In this document: one piece after another, positions 1 through 7,498 of the stretch
Layout: each line of letters begins with the position of its first letter
Position numbering within the stretch: position 1 is the first letter of the stretch
NCBI GenBank assembly: GCA_002437305.1
Contig: DJOW01000058.1
Coordinates: forward strand, 1-64,000
Origin: Bacteroidales bacterium UBA6428
GTDB lineage: Bacteria > Bacteroidota > Bacteroidia > Bacteroidales > UBA932
Length of the DNA stretch: 64,000 bases
Reading direction: 5' to 3'
Translations under genes and position numbers: made by a program
Notes under the pieces: generated by a model
What the model saw: only the letters and a program-made list of their open reading frames with translations
The model's database searches: none
What the model was told of the DNA's origin: nothing

Positions 1-2000
1 AGGGTTCTTGGGACAACTACGTAGGTGTCTGGGACTATGCCTTCAGCGAATCCGCTGCGAAGAAATATGGCGTTGGCGTAGGCGGACATATAATGATAAG
101 GGACTGGCAGTCCGGAACTTATCACGATGCGAACGTGGTGGCGATCTACAAGGACATGCCGATGAACTCTGACCTTTCCAGTTTCGAGGCCATGTGCCCG
201 ATCGGAGACCAGGCCATAGACAGTTGGGGCGAATGGAGCTACCCTTATTACTTCAAGGCCAAGGAAGGCGTGTCCAAGGATGATCTTGAGGCCGCCACGC
301 GCAAGGTTATGGAAGACTTGATCGGAAGTGATTCCGACGCCAGCGATGAAGAGAAGGCCGAATCAATCAAACGCACGAGAATCCATCTTATCCCTCTGAC
401 TGAGACATATTTTGATCAGACAATAGCGAACCGTAACGGTGCCAGCGGCAACAAGTCCACGACTTACACCTTGCTTGCCGTGGCTCTTCTGGTCATCATC
501 ATAGCGTTCATCAATTTCGTGAATTTCTTCTTCGCCCTCGTTCCTGTGCGTGTGCATTCGGTCAACACCAGAAAGGTTCTCGGAGCCTCAAGGGCAAGCC
601 TTATCATGGACTGCGTGATGGAGGCGGTCTCATTGATAGCCATCTCACTGGCTTTGGCGGCGGCTGTCGTGACGCTGTTCCAAACCTCCACGGCGGCGAA
701 CCTAATCACATGTTCCACGGCATTTGGGGCGAATATGTCCGTAGGCATATTCACAATCGTCCTTGGACTTTTCTTCGCTGTTGTGGCGAGCCTTTATCCG
801 GCTTTCTACATCACCTCTTTCTCACCGGCGCTTGCTCTCAAGGGATCGTTCGCGTCAAGCTCCAAGGGTCGTGTGTTCAGGTACTTGCTTGTCGGATTGC
901 AGTTCCTGATCTCCATCTCGCTGATCATCTGCGCCACTTTCGTCGGGCTCCAGAGGAAGTTTATGCTCAGCCACGACATGGGGTTTGACCGTGAGGAACT
1001 CATCACCGCCAATCTGAACCGTACAGTCGCCAAATCCGCAGAGGCCCTGGGTTCCAAATTGAGGGAAGATCCTCAGATCAAGGACATCTCATGGGCGGAT
1101 GGCGACCTTGTGCAGCCGAGCCGTATGGGTTGGGGCAGAATGTACAAGGGCGAACAGATCAGCTTCCAGTGCTATCCTGTCGCTTGGAACTTCCTGCAAT
1201 TCATGGGCATTCCGGTTGTCGAGGGCCGTGACTTCACCCAGGCCGACGAGCAGTCCGAGAACGGAGTTTTCATATTCAATGAGGCTGCGAAGAACAAGTT
1301 CGGCTTCACCTTGGAGGAAAAAATGCCGGGTCACATGGATGAGGGGGATGCGGAGGTCGCAGGCTTCTGCCGCGATTTCAACTTCACTTCCTTGAAGAAC
1401 GAAGTGTCACCTTTGGCTCTGTACATATTCGGAAAACATCCTTGGCGTCCTCTCACCACACTTCTGGTGCGCACCGAGAAGAACGCCGACATCCCGGCGA
1501 TCATGAAGAGAATCGCCGCCGCGGTTTCCGAGATAGACCCGACAGTCAATCCGGATGATGTTGATGTCCAACTCTTTGACAAGAAACTGCAGGGGCAGTA
1601 CGAAAAGGAGGCCAACTTCTCCCGCCTCATCACCCTTTTCACCCTGCTCGCGATCATAATCTCGCTTATGGGAGTCTTCGGACTCGTGATGTTCGAGACT
1701 GAGTACCGTCGCAAGGAGATCGGAGTAAGGCGTGTGAACGGAGCCACGATAGGGGAGATCCTCAAGATGTTCAACGTTGAGTTCGCGAGAATCGTGCTGA
1801 TCTGCTTCGTGATTGCCACGCCTCTGTCATGGTGGATAGTCAACCGCTACCTGTCAGGGTTCGCCTACAGGGTGCCGATCCACATCTGGGTGTTCGCTCT
1901 GGCTCTTGTCGCAGTGCTGCTGATCACGGCGATCGTTGTCACCGGGCGTTGCTACAGGGCCGCCACCGAGAATCCAAGCGTCACGCTGAAGAAAGAATAG
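1..2000 (+). CDS. ABC transporter permease, FtsX/MacB type (5' end outside window)
   Basis: The reading frame is open from base 3 and has no start before the window edge, so the gene begins upstream; the first internal ATG is at 93. The visible part has the MacB/FtsX layout of the Bacteroidota 'ABC transporter permease' family: an extracytoplasmic domain, a membrane segment near codons 125-150 of the part after base 93, further segments, a second periplasmic domain, and a C-terminal FtsX domain containing EYRRKEIGVRRVNGAT, which is typical of the cytoplasmic coupling loop. Such permeases export lipids, peptides or antibiotics, or act as stress sensors. The substrate cannot be told, and no ATPase partner is in view. 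A strong terminator follows at 2085. Confidence 0.85.
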   Translation, partial: GSWDNYVGVWDYAFSESAAKKYGVGVGGHIMIRDWQSGTYHDANVVAIYKDMPMNSDLSSFEAMCPIGDQAIDSWGEWSYPYYFKAKEGVSKDDLEAATRKVMEDLIGSDSDASDEEKAESIKRTRIHLIPLTETYFDQTIANRNGASGNKSTTYTLLAVALLVIIIAFINFVNFFFALVPVRVHSVNTRKVLGASRASLIMDCVMEAVSLIAISLALAAAVVTLFQTSTAANLITCSTAFGANMSVGIFTIVLGLFFAVVASLYPAFYITSFSPALALKGSFASSSKGRVFRYLLVGLQFLISISLIICATFVGLQRKFMLSHDMGFDREELITANLNRTVAKSAEALGSKLREDPQIKDISWADGDLVQPSRMGWGRMYKGEQISFQCYPVAWNFLQFMGIPVVEGRDFTQADEQSENGVFIFNEAAKNKFGFTLEEKMPGHMDEGDAEVAGFCRDFNFTSLKNEVSPLALYIFGKHPWRPLTTLLVRTEKNADIPAIMKRIAAAVSEIDPTVNPDDVDVQLFDKKLQGQYEKEANFSRLITLFTLLAIIISLMGVFGLVMFETEYRRKEIGVRRVNGATIGEILKMFNVEFARIVLICFVIATPLSWWIVNRYLSGFAYRVPIHIWVFALALVAVLLITAIVVTGRCYRAATENPSVTLKKE

Positions 2001-2084
2001 TCTTGACCGGCCAGAGAGTTGGCTGCACGAATATAAATTTTGAAAATCAGTCCATCAGAAACACTTTTTTTCAATGAACATGTT

Positions 2085-2118
2085 GGAGCGGCTCGCTATT
2101 TGCGGGTCGTTCCTTTTT
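2085..2118 (+). terminator. Rho-independent terminator after the FtsX permease
   Basis: A 12-bp stem (2085-2096 with 2102-2113, three or four G-U pairs) with a five-base loop is followed directly by five T residues. It lies 85 bases after the permease stop codon and ahead of the next gene. Confidence 0.75.
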
Positions 2119-2184
2119 GTTAATCAGCGGGATGCGCCCGGTTTGCGATCAGGCATATTCCCTTCAAATCCAACCACATAATTT

Positions 2185-3270
2185 ATGAAGCGTTCAACTA
2201 TTTCATTCGCCATCGCATTGGCCGCAGCGGCCTTGATGGCATCGTCTCAGAACTCTTATGCCTGCACAGGCATCACCCTCAAAGCCAAGGACGGGACCAC
2301 TGTCGTGGCCCGCACGATCGAGTGGGCCGCATCCGACAATGAATGCCGTTGGGTTGTCGTACCGCGCGGGCACACCTGGAAATCATTCATTCCCGGCGGA
2401 GGGACCGGCAGAAGTTTTACCAATGAATATGGCTACGTCGGAGTCGCTGTGGTCCAGGACGAGCTGATGATGGAGGGAATGAACGAGAAAGGCCTCTCCG
2501 CCGGATTGTTCTATTTCCCTGACTACGGAAAGTATGAGGAATATTCCGAAGCGAATCGTGAGACGAATATCTCTGACTTCCAGCTCGTTTCCTATATCCT
2601 TGGACGCTGCGCCACTGTTGAGGAGGTCAAGGCCGAGATCGCGAAGGTGCATATCCATGGATTCGACCCTCGCTCTTCGACCGTGCATTGGAGGTTCGCC
2701 GAGCCTTCGGGCCGCCAGATCGTGCTGGAGATCATTGACGGGAAGTGCGTCTTCTACGAGAACACTATCGGGGTTCTGACAAACTCTCCGTCCTTCGACT
2801 GGCATTTGACCAATCTCAACAACTACGTCAACCTGCTGCCGGGACGCACGGAGTCCCACAAACTTGGGAATATGTCCCTGTCATCTTTCGGTGGTGGGAG
2901 CGCGATGCTTGGCCTGCCGGGCGACTTCACGCCGCCTTCAAGGTTTGTCCGCGCCGCATTCTTCCAGAACACCGCTCCAGTGAAGCAGAACGCTGAGGAG
3001 TCCGCCATTCAGGCCTTTCATATTCTTGGATCAATGGAGATCCCCATAGGCGCGCAGTTCCCGGAGGGTCAGGAGGCGGCGGACATTCCGAGCGCGACCC
3101 AGTGCACTTGTGTCACTGACATGTCAGGACTTCGCCTCTATTGGCGATCGATGTACGATGGAAGGATAAGATGCATTGATTTAAAGAAAGTTGACTTTGC
3201 CAAGAAGAAATTGATGTCCTCGCTCCTCGTGCCGGAGAAGAAAGAGACTGTGGAGTACGTCAAATTTTAA
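2185..3270 (+). CDS. Exported choloylglycine hydrolase / penicillin V acylase family amidase (bile-salt-hydrolase-like)
   Basis: A signal peptide (about residues 1-26) ends just before Cys27. Cys27 would become the N-terminal catalytic nucleophile of a linear amide C-N hydrolase (Ntn fold, PF02275). Other family positions are present: Arg43 in ARTIEW, Asn in NEKGL, Asn in VLTNSPSFDWHLTNLNNY, and Arg in LPGDFTPPSRFVRAAF. The usual Asp of the R-x-x-D motif is Glu46 here, as in some Gram-negative members. The family cleaves amide bonds of conjugated bile salts, penicillin V or N-acyl homoserine lactones. The exact substrate cannot be read from sequence. Length (361 aa) is normal, and the gene is transcribed alone between two terminators. 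Confidence 0.85.
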   Translation: MKRSTISFAIALAAAALMASSQNSYACTGITLKAKDGTTVVARTIEWAASDNECRWVVVPRGHTWKSFIPGGGTGRSFTNEYGYVGVAVVQDELMMEGMNEKGLSAGLFYFPDYGKYEEYSEANRETNISDFQLVSYILGRCATVEEVKAEIAKVHIHGFDPRSSTVHWRFAEPSGRQIVLEIIDGKCVFYENTIGVLTNSPSFDWHLTNLNNYVNLLPGRTESHKLGNMSLSSFGGGSAMLGLPGDFTPPSRFVRAAFFQNTAPVKQNAEESAIQAFHILGSMEIPIGAQFPEGQEAADIPSATQCTCVTDMSGLRLYWRSMYDGRIRCIDLKKVDFAKKKLMSSLLVPEKKETVEYVKF

Positions 3271-3291
3271 TCGCTAAATCTATGACAAAAT

Positions 3292-3320
3292 GGCAGAATG
3301 GGGCATGTGGTCTGCCTTTT
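3292..3320 (+). terminator. Probable terminator after the amidase gene
   Basis: GGCAGA (3292-3297) pairs with TCTGCC (3311-3316), and a T-rich run follows. The 13-base loop makes it weaker than the other terminators nearby. Confidence 0.5.
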
Positions 3321-3375
3321 GCTTTTACAACAAATGTTTTTGAAAATTAAAACAAGTATTAAAAACAACAATATT

Positions 3376-3855
3376 ATGATTTCAGAGAATCTGCAAAAAG
3401 CGTTCAACGATCAGATCGTTGCTGAGCTTTGGTCTTCAAATCTGTATCTCCAGATGGCTTTCTACCTTAAGAAGGAAGGTTGGAACGGTGCCGCCAACTG
3501 GCTGTTCAAGCAGTCTGATGAAGAGAAAGAACATGCTGTAAAGTTGGCAGATTACCTCATCAAGCGTGGCGGTGAGGCCAAGGTGGGAATGATAGATGTC
3601 GTTCCTGATGGCTGGGGCTCAATCAAGGATGTGTTCGACAGTGTCTATGAGCACGAATGCAACATCTCCAAGATGATTGATGATCTTGTTGACACCGCTT
3701 CCGCTGAGAAGGACAAGGCGACCCAGGACTTCCTTTGGGGATTTGTTCGTGAGCAGGTAGAGGAAGAGGCTTCAGCTCAGGAGATTGTCGACATGCTCAG
3801 AAGAGCGGGCGAGGCAGGAGTCTTCTTTGTTGACGCAGAGCTTGCCAAGAGATAG
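3376..3855 (+). CDS. ftnA: Non-heme ferritin
   Basis: This is an iron-storage ferritin of 159 aa, the usual bacterial length. All ferroxidase ligands sit at E. coli FtnA numbering: Glu17, Glu50, His53, Glu94 and Gln127, plus Glu130 for the third site. It would oxidise Fe(II) and store it as a mineral core in a 24-mer cytoplasmic cage. A longer frame opens at 3298, but its first 26 residues are hydrophobic filler overlapping the preceding terminator. The start at 3376 matches the family N-terminus (MISENLQKAFNDQIVAEL). It is a single gene between terminators. Confidence 0.95.
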   Translation: MISENLQKAFNDQIVAELWSSNLYLQMAFYLKKEGWNGAANWLFKQSDEEKEHAVKLADYLIKRGGEAKVGMIDVVPDGWGSIKDVFDSVYEHECNISKMIDDLVDTASAEKDKATQDFLWGFVREQVEEEASAQEIVDMLRRAGEAGVFFVDAELAKR

Positions 3856-3878
3856 TTCTTTTTACTGAGAAGAAAGAG

Positions 3879-3908
3879 GGCTGGTCGGAATTCCGACCGG
3901 CCTTTTTT
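3879..3908 (+). terminator. Rho-independent terminator after ferritin
   Basis: A 10-bp G+C-rich stem closes on AATT (GGCTGGTCGG at 3879-3888 with its complement ending at 3902) and is followed by six T residues. Confidence 0.9.
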
Positions 3909-3957
3909 GTCATGTCAAATAATAGCCGACCGGTAACCAAATTGTAAAAACCTTAAT

Positions 3958-3988
3958 TTTGTTTTTTGATGTTAAATGGATAATTTTG
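3958..3988 (+). promoter_or_regulatory. Bacteroidota-type promoter of the glpT-susCD operon
   Basis: TTTG at 3958-3961 and TAATTTTG at 3981-3988 are separated by exactly 19 bases, matching the -33/-7 consensus. The -33 element is itself the end of a second TAATTTTG at 3954-3961. Transcription would start near 3995, only about a dozen bases before the glpT start codon. Confidence 0.7.
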
Positions 3989-4006
3989 TGAAAGAATAAA
4001 AGATTT

Positions 4007-5413
4007 ATGTCACATTTTCTAGATCCGCCAAAGGCGGGTAAACCTCTTGCGGAAGACAAGGTGGACAAAACCTATAAGGTAATGCGCACCAAGGTCTTTC
4101 TTGGCGCTTTTTTGGGCTATGCAGGTTACTATCTTGTCCGTAAAAACCTTTCTTTGGCAGCTCCTGATATGATCCGCGACGGGATCATCGACGCGGGCAA
4201 GGCCGGTCTCGCGATGTCTGCGGTCTCGATCGCCTACGCGTTTTCGAAATTTATCATGGGAAGTGTTTCCGACAGGTCTGACGCAAGGAAGTTTCTTTGC
4301 ATCGGTCTTGTGCTTTCGGCTTTGACCATGATCGTCACCGGAGTGATTCCTTTTGGCGCGAGCATGACAGCCAACACCGCGGTCATATTCACCCTCATGC
4401 TGATGGTCGGTTGGCTGAGCGGTTTCGGATGGCCGCCTTGCGGCAGGATCATGGCCCATTGGTTCAGCCAGAACGAGCGAAGCTTCAAGATGAGTGTGTG
4501 GAATGTCTCCCACACCATCGGCAGTTTCTCGCTTGGGTTCCTTGCCATCGCCGGAGTGATGCTTTTCGATGCTTTCGGAGTGGCTCAGAGCTGGAGGGGG
4601 GACTTCATATTCCCTGCGGTTGCGGCGCTTCTTATCGCAGTGTTCTGCTGGTGGGCAATCCGCGACACACCTGAGTCCTGCGGCCTGCCTTCCGTTCAGG
4701 ATTGGAGAAAGGACTGGTCAGGGATCAAATCCAACGGCTCCGCAGACGGGAAGATCCCGTTCAAGACCCTTTTCGTTGACTATGTGTTCAAGAACAAGCT
4801 TCTGTGGATTGTCGCCATCTCTAATGTGGCCGTCTATATGGTCCGCTATGGCATCGGTGACTGGGCTCCGACCTATCTTCAGGAAAAAGAGATCATGACT
4901 GACGCCGAGAGCAAGATCGCGTTCTCAGTGCACAACATTGTAGGGGCCGTCGGCACGCTTGCCTGCGGCTGGGCCACGTCCAGGATATTCAAAGGACGCT
5001 GCGCCCCGATGAACGTGATCTGCATGTCCTTCTGTCTGCTTGGCGTACTCCTTTACTGGATGGTCGGCTCGGGCATGGTCGCCGAAGGCACTTCTCCGGC
5101 TTTCAAGAAGACTATGATTTACATAGCCTTGTGCCTTATCGGCTTCTTCATCTACGGTCCTGTGGCTCTGACCGGAGTCCAGGCCCTGAACCTCGTGCCT
5201 AAGAACGCCGCCGGAACCGCGGCCGGTTTTGTCGGTCTGTTCGGCTATCTTCTTGGCGATGCCGTCTGCTCGAAAATTCTCGTTGGCGGAATCGCTGTAG
5301 GCTCCTCCTGGGACAACGCCATGTTGTCCGTGGCTTTCGGCGCTCTCGCAGGTGTGCTCCTCTGCGCGTTGCTGATCAGGAGCGAGAGAAATCTTGCGAA
5401 GGCCAACGCATAG
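4007..5413 (+). CDS. glpT: Glycerol-3-phosphate transporter (GlpT, OPA family of MFS)
   Basis: This 12-helix inner-membrane antiporter exchanges glycerol-3-phosphate for phosphate. Similarity to E. coli GlpT runs along its length. The substrate-binding residues are conserved: Arg45 (YYLVRKN), His169 (WNVSHTIGS) and Arg280 (VYMVRYGIGDWAPTYL), together with SKFIMGSVSDR and GWPPCGR. Length (468 aa) is normal. It is the first gene of a plus-strand operon that continues after 59 bases into a phosphoesterase and then susC/susD. That suggests it imports a phosphorylated product released outside the inner membrane. Because the phosphate-binding residues are intact I prefer GlpT to UhpT or PgtP, but a related organophosphate is possible. 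Confidence 0.9.
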   Translation: MSHFLDPPKAGKPLAEDKVDKTYKVMRTKVFLGAFLGYAGYYLVRKNLSLAAPDMIRDGIIDAGKAGLAMSAVSIAYAFSKFIMGSVSDRSDARKFLCIGLVLSALTMIVTGVIPFGASMTANTAVIFTLMLMVGWLSGFGWPPCGRIMAHWFSQNERSFKMSVWNVSHTIGSFSLGFLAIAGVMLFDAFGVAQSWRGDFIFPAVAALLIAVFCWWAIRDTPESCGLPSVQDWRKDWSGIKSNGSADGKIPFKTLFVDYVFKNKLLWIVAISNVAVYMVRYGIGDWAPTYLQEKEIMTDAESKIAFSVHNIVGAVGTLACGWATSRIFKGRCAPMNVICMSFCLLGVLLYWMVGSGMVAEGTSPAFKKTMIYIALCLIGFFIYGPVALTGVQALNLVPKNAAGTAAGFVGLFGYLLGDAVCSKILVGGIAVGSSWDNAMLSVAFGALAGVLLCALLIRSERNLAKANA

Positions 5414-5421
5414 CGTTTTGC

Positions 5422-5438
5422 TAAACTGTGCGATTAAC
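5422..5438 (+). repeat. Left copy of a 17-bp inverted repeat flanking the phosphoesterase gene
   Basis: TAAACTGTGCGATTAAC lies in the glpT-phosphoesterase gap. Its exact reverse complement is at 7455-7471, in the phosphoesterase-susC gap. It is not itself a palindrome. Confidence 0.85.
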
Positions 5439-5472
5439 ATAATATAAACCTTAAACAGATATTTTTTCGGTA

Positions 5473-7455
5473 ATGGAAAAAAACGTCTTATCCAAATTCT
5501 GGTTCTTTCTATTATTGACGGTTATGGGATGCCTGCCTCTGATTCAATGCGGCAAATCCAGCGTAAAGGCATCGCAGGAGGATGAGTTTGATGTGAGATT
5601 CACCCTTCCGGGCAGAATAGAGGCTGCACCGGAAGGCTTGGTGGAATTCTCGGTGAACGATGGCAAAGCTCCGCTTCAAAGTGATGTCTTTATGATGACA
5701 GGCACTGATGGAATCTCTTTCAATTGCGTCATTGAGAGTGTGTCCTCTGACAAGTTCTCCGTCAGGTTGTCAAAGTCCGCGGTATCCGGCAGCTATCAGG
5801 TTTTCCTAAAGCGCGGACAACGGAAAAAATCTTGCGGTACAACAACATTAAGCATTGTCAAGTCTATTGATTTCACTCCGGACAAGACCACAACTGTCTG
5901 GGGAGTTGTCACTTGCGATGAGAAAGGAGTTCCGGGTGTTGTGGTCTCGGACGGAGAGCTTGTGGCCAAGACTGACAGCAGGGGCATCTACCAGCTTCCT
6001 TCAGCCAAGAAATGGAACTATGTGTTTATCTCTGTTCCAAGCGGTTATGAGGTGCCTTCCAAAGGTGTGCTGCCTCAGTTCCACGCCTATTTGGGTGCCG
6101 ACGCGTCAAGTGTTGAGAGACAGGACTTTGAGTTGACCTACGTCGGAGACCAAAGCAAGCACAAGATGCTTTTCCTTGGTGACATGCATCTTGCGAACAG
6201 AAACAATGACAAGTCGCAGTTCGCGGTGTTCGCCAAAGATTTCAATTCCTATCGTAAAAGCCACAAGTCTGAGAAGGTATATGCGATGACTCTTGGTGAC
6301 ATGACGTGGGACATCTACTGGTACAAAAATAAATATGCATTTCCAGAGTATCTTGATGAGATAAACGGACAGGTCAGCGGCATTCAGATTTTCCACACGA
6401 TGGGTAACCACGACAATGACTACGAGCTCAGAGGCGCGATCGGAACTTTCGGCGCGGATTATGACGCGTCCGCCCGTTATGTCAGGGAGATAGCCCCGAC
6501 ATATTATTCCTTCAACATCGGTAAGGTTCACTATGTCGTGCTGGATGACATTGACTGTTCGAAGTATGTCGGTGACAATAGGGATTACGTCAAGACCTTT
6601 ACTTCGGAACAGCTTGAATGGTTGGAGAAGGATCTTAGCTTTGTTGATAAATCCACACCGCTGATCCTCACGACGCATGCTCAGATATTCAGCCCTATAG
6701 CTGGCGACACCTATAAGACTGCGGTCGGCAGCGTGTCGCGACTGTTCGATGTCCTGAAGGGTTACAAAGTGCATTTTGTCACTGGACACACGCACGTGAT
6801 CTATAACATAAACCCTACGGAATCCGCCAGATTCGGAGCGGAGAATCTCTACGAGCATAACGCTGGTTCCATCTGCGGATCATGGTGGTGGTCAGGCAGT
6901 CTGACGCCCGGGGTCTATGTCGGGACCGACGGGTCTCCCGCCGGCTACAGCATCTGGGACATCAACGGAACTGACCTCAAATGGAAGTTCAAGGCTACCG
7001 CCTGGGATGAGAATTATCAGTTCAGGTCCTACGACCTTAATAATGTACGCTTTTCGTACGATGATGTTCCGAATATGGCGGCCGGCCTGAAGCCGGAGTT
7101 CTCGAAATATGTTGACGAGTATTCAGGAGCCCAGAAGAACCAGGTCCTGATCAACATCTGGAACTGGAATTCGAATTGGAAGCTTAGTGTTGCCGATGAG
7201 GATGGCAACGAGCTTGAGTGGACGAGGACTTCTGCCTACGATCCGCTTCACATCGCCGCCCTCACTGTCAAAAGGTTCAACGGAGCGTCAAGCAAACCGA
7301 ATTTCATCACCGAAAGGTGGCATCATTTCTTCAAGGTGACCGCTCCGGACGCTGACACCGATCTGACCATCAAGGTGACCGATGAGTTCGGCAACGTCTA
7401 TACCGAGAATATGGCGCGTCCCAAGGAATTCAAGGTGGATGATTTCAAGAAATAG
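5473..7455 (+). CDS. Lipoprotein calcineurin-like phosphoesterase with N- and C-terminal accessory domains
   Basis: The N-terminus has a hydrophobic segment ending in candidate lipidation cysteines (Cys19 or Cys26), so it is probably anchored outside the cytoplasm. About residues 30-135 form an extra beta-rich domain. A transthyretin-like metallophos_N domain follows (VWGVVTCDEKGVPGVVV to about 215), then the two-metal catalytic domain, then a C-terminal beta domain. Metal ligands are visible: GDMH (Asp237, His239), GDMTWD (Asp276), GNHD (Asn312, His313), TTHAQI and GHTH (His439, His441). The family cleaves phosphomono- or phosphodiesters. Its place between glpT and susC suggests that it releases a GlpT substrate such as glycerol-3-phosphate from a larger ligand. 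The substrate is inferred, not shown. Confidence 0.85.
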   Translation: MEKNVLSKFWFFLLLTVMGCLPLIQCGKSSVKASQEDEFDVRFTLPGRIEAAPEGLVEFSVNDGKAPLQSDVFMMTGTDGISFNCVIESVSSDKFSVRLSKSAVSGSYQVFLKRGQRKKSCGTTTLSIVKSIDFTPDKTTTVWGVVTCDEKGVPGVVVSDGELVAKTDSRGIYQLPSAKKWNYVFISVPSGYEVPSKGVLPQFHAYLGADASSVERQDFELTYVGDQSKHKMLFLGDMHLANRNNDKSQFAVFAKDFNSYRKSHKSEKVYAMTLGDMTWDIYWYKNKYAFPEYLDEINGQVSGIQIFHTMGNHDNDYELRGAIGTFGADYDASARYVREIAPTYYSFNIGKVHYVVLDDIDCSKYVGDNRDYVKTFTSEQLEWLEKDLSFVDKSTPLILTTHAQIFSPIAGDTYKTAVGSVSRLFDVLKGYKVHFVTGHTHVIYNINPTESARFGAENLYEHNAGSICGSWWWSGSLTPGVYVGTDGSPAGYSIWDINGTDLKWKFKATAWDENYQFRSYDLNNVRFSYDDVPNMAAGLKPEFSKYVDEYSGAQKNQVLINIWNWNSNWKLSVADEDGNELEWTRTSAYDPLHIAALTVKRFNGASSKPNFITERWHHFFKVTAPDADTDLTIKVTDEFGNVYTENMARPKEFKVDDFKK

Positions 7456-7471
7456 TTAATCGCACAGTTTA
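7455..7471 (-). repeat. Right copy of the 17-bp inverted repeat
   Basis: This is the exact reverse complement of 5422-5438. Its first base is the last base of the phosphoesterase stop codon, and it lies 28 bases before susC. Both copies sit directly before a gene of the same operon, so it may be a protein-binding or RNA-pairing element. Confidence 0.85.
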
Positions 7472-7498
7472 TAAACAATTAATTAAACCGCTATTCTT

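Noticed and set aside
3298..3375. N-terminal extension of ferritin
   Set aside because: It overlaps the preceding terminator and does not resemble ferritin or a signal peptide, while the start at 3376 matches family numbering exactly.
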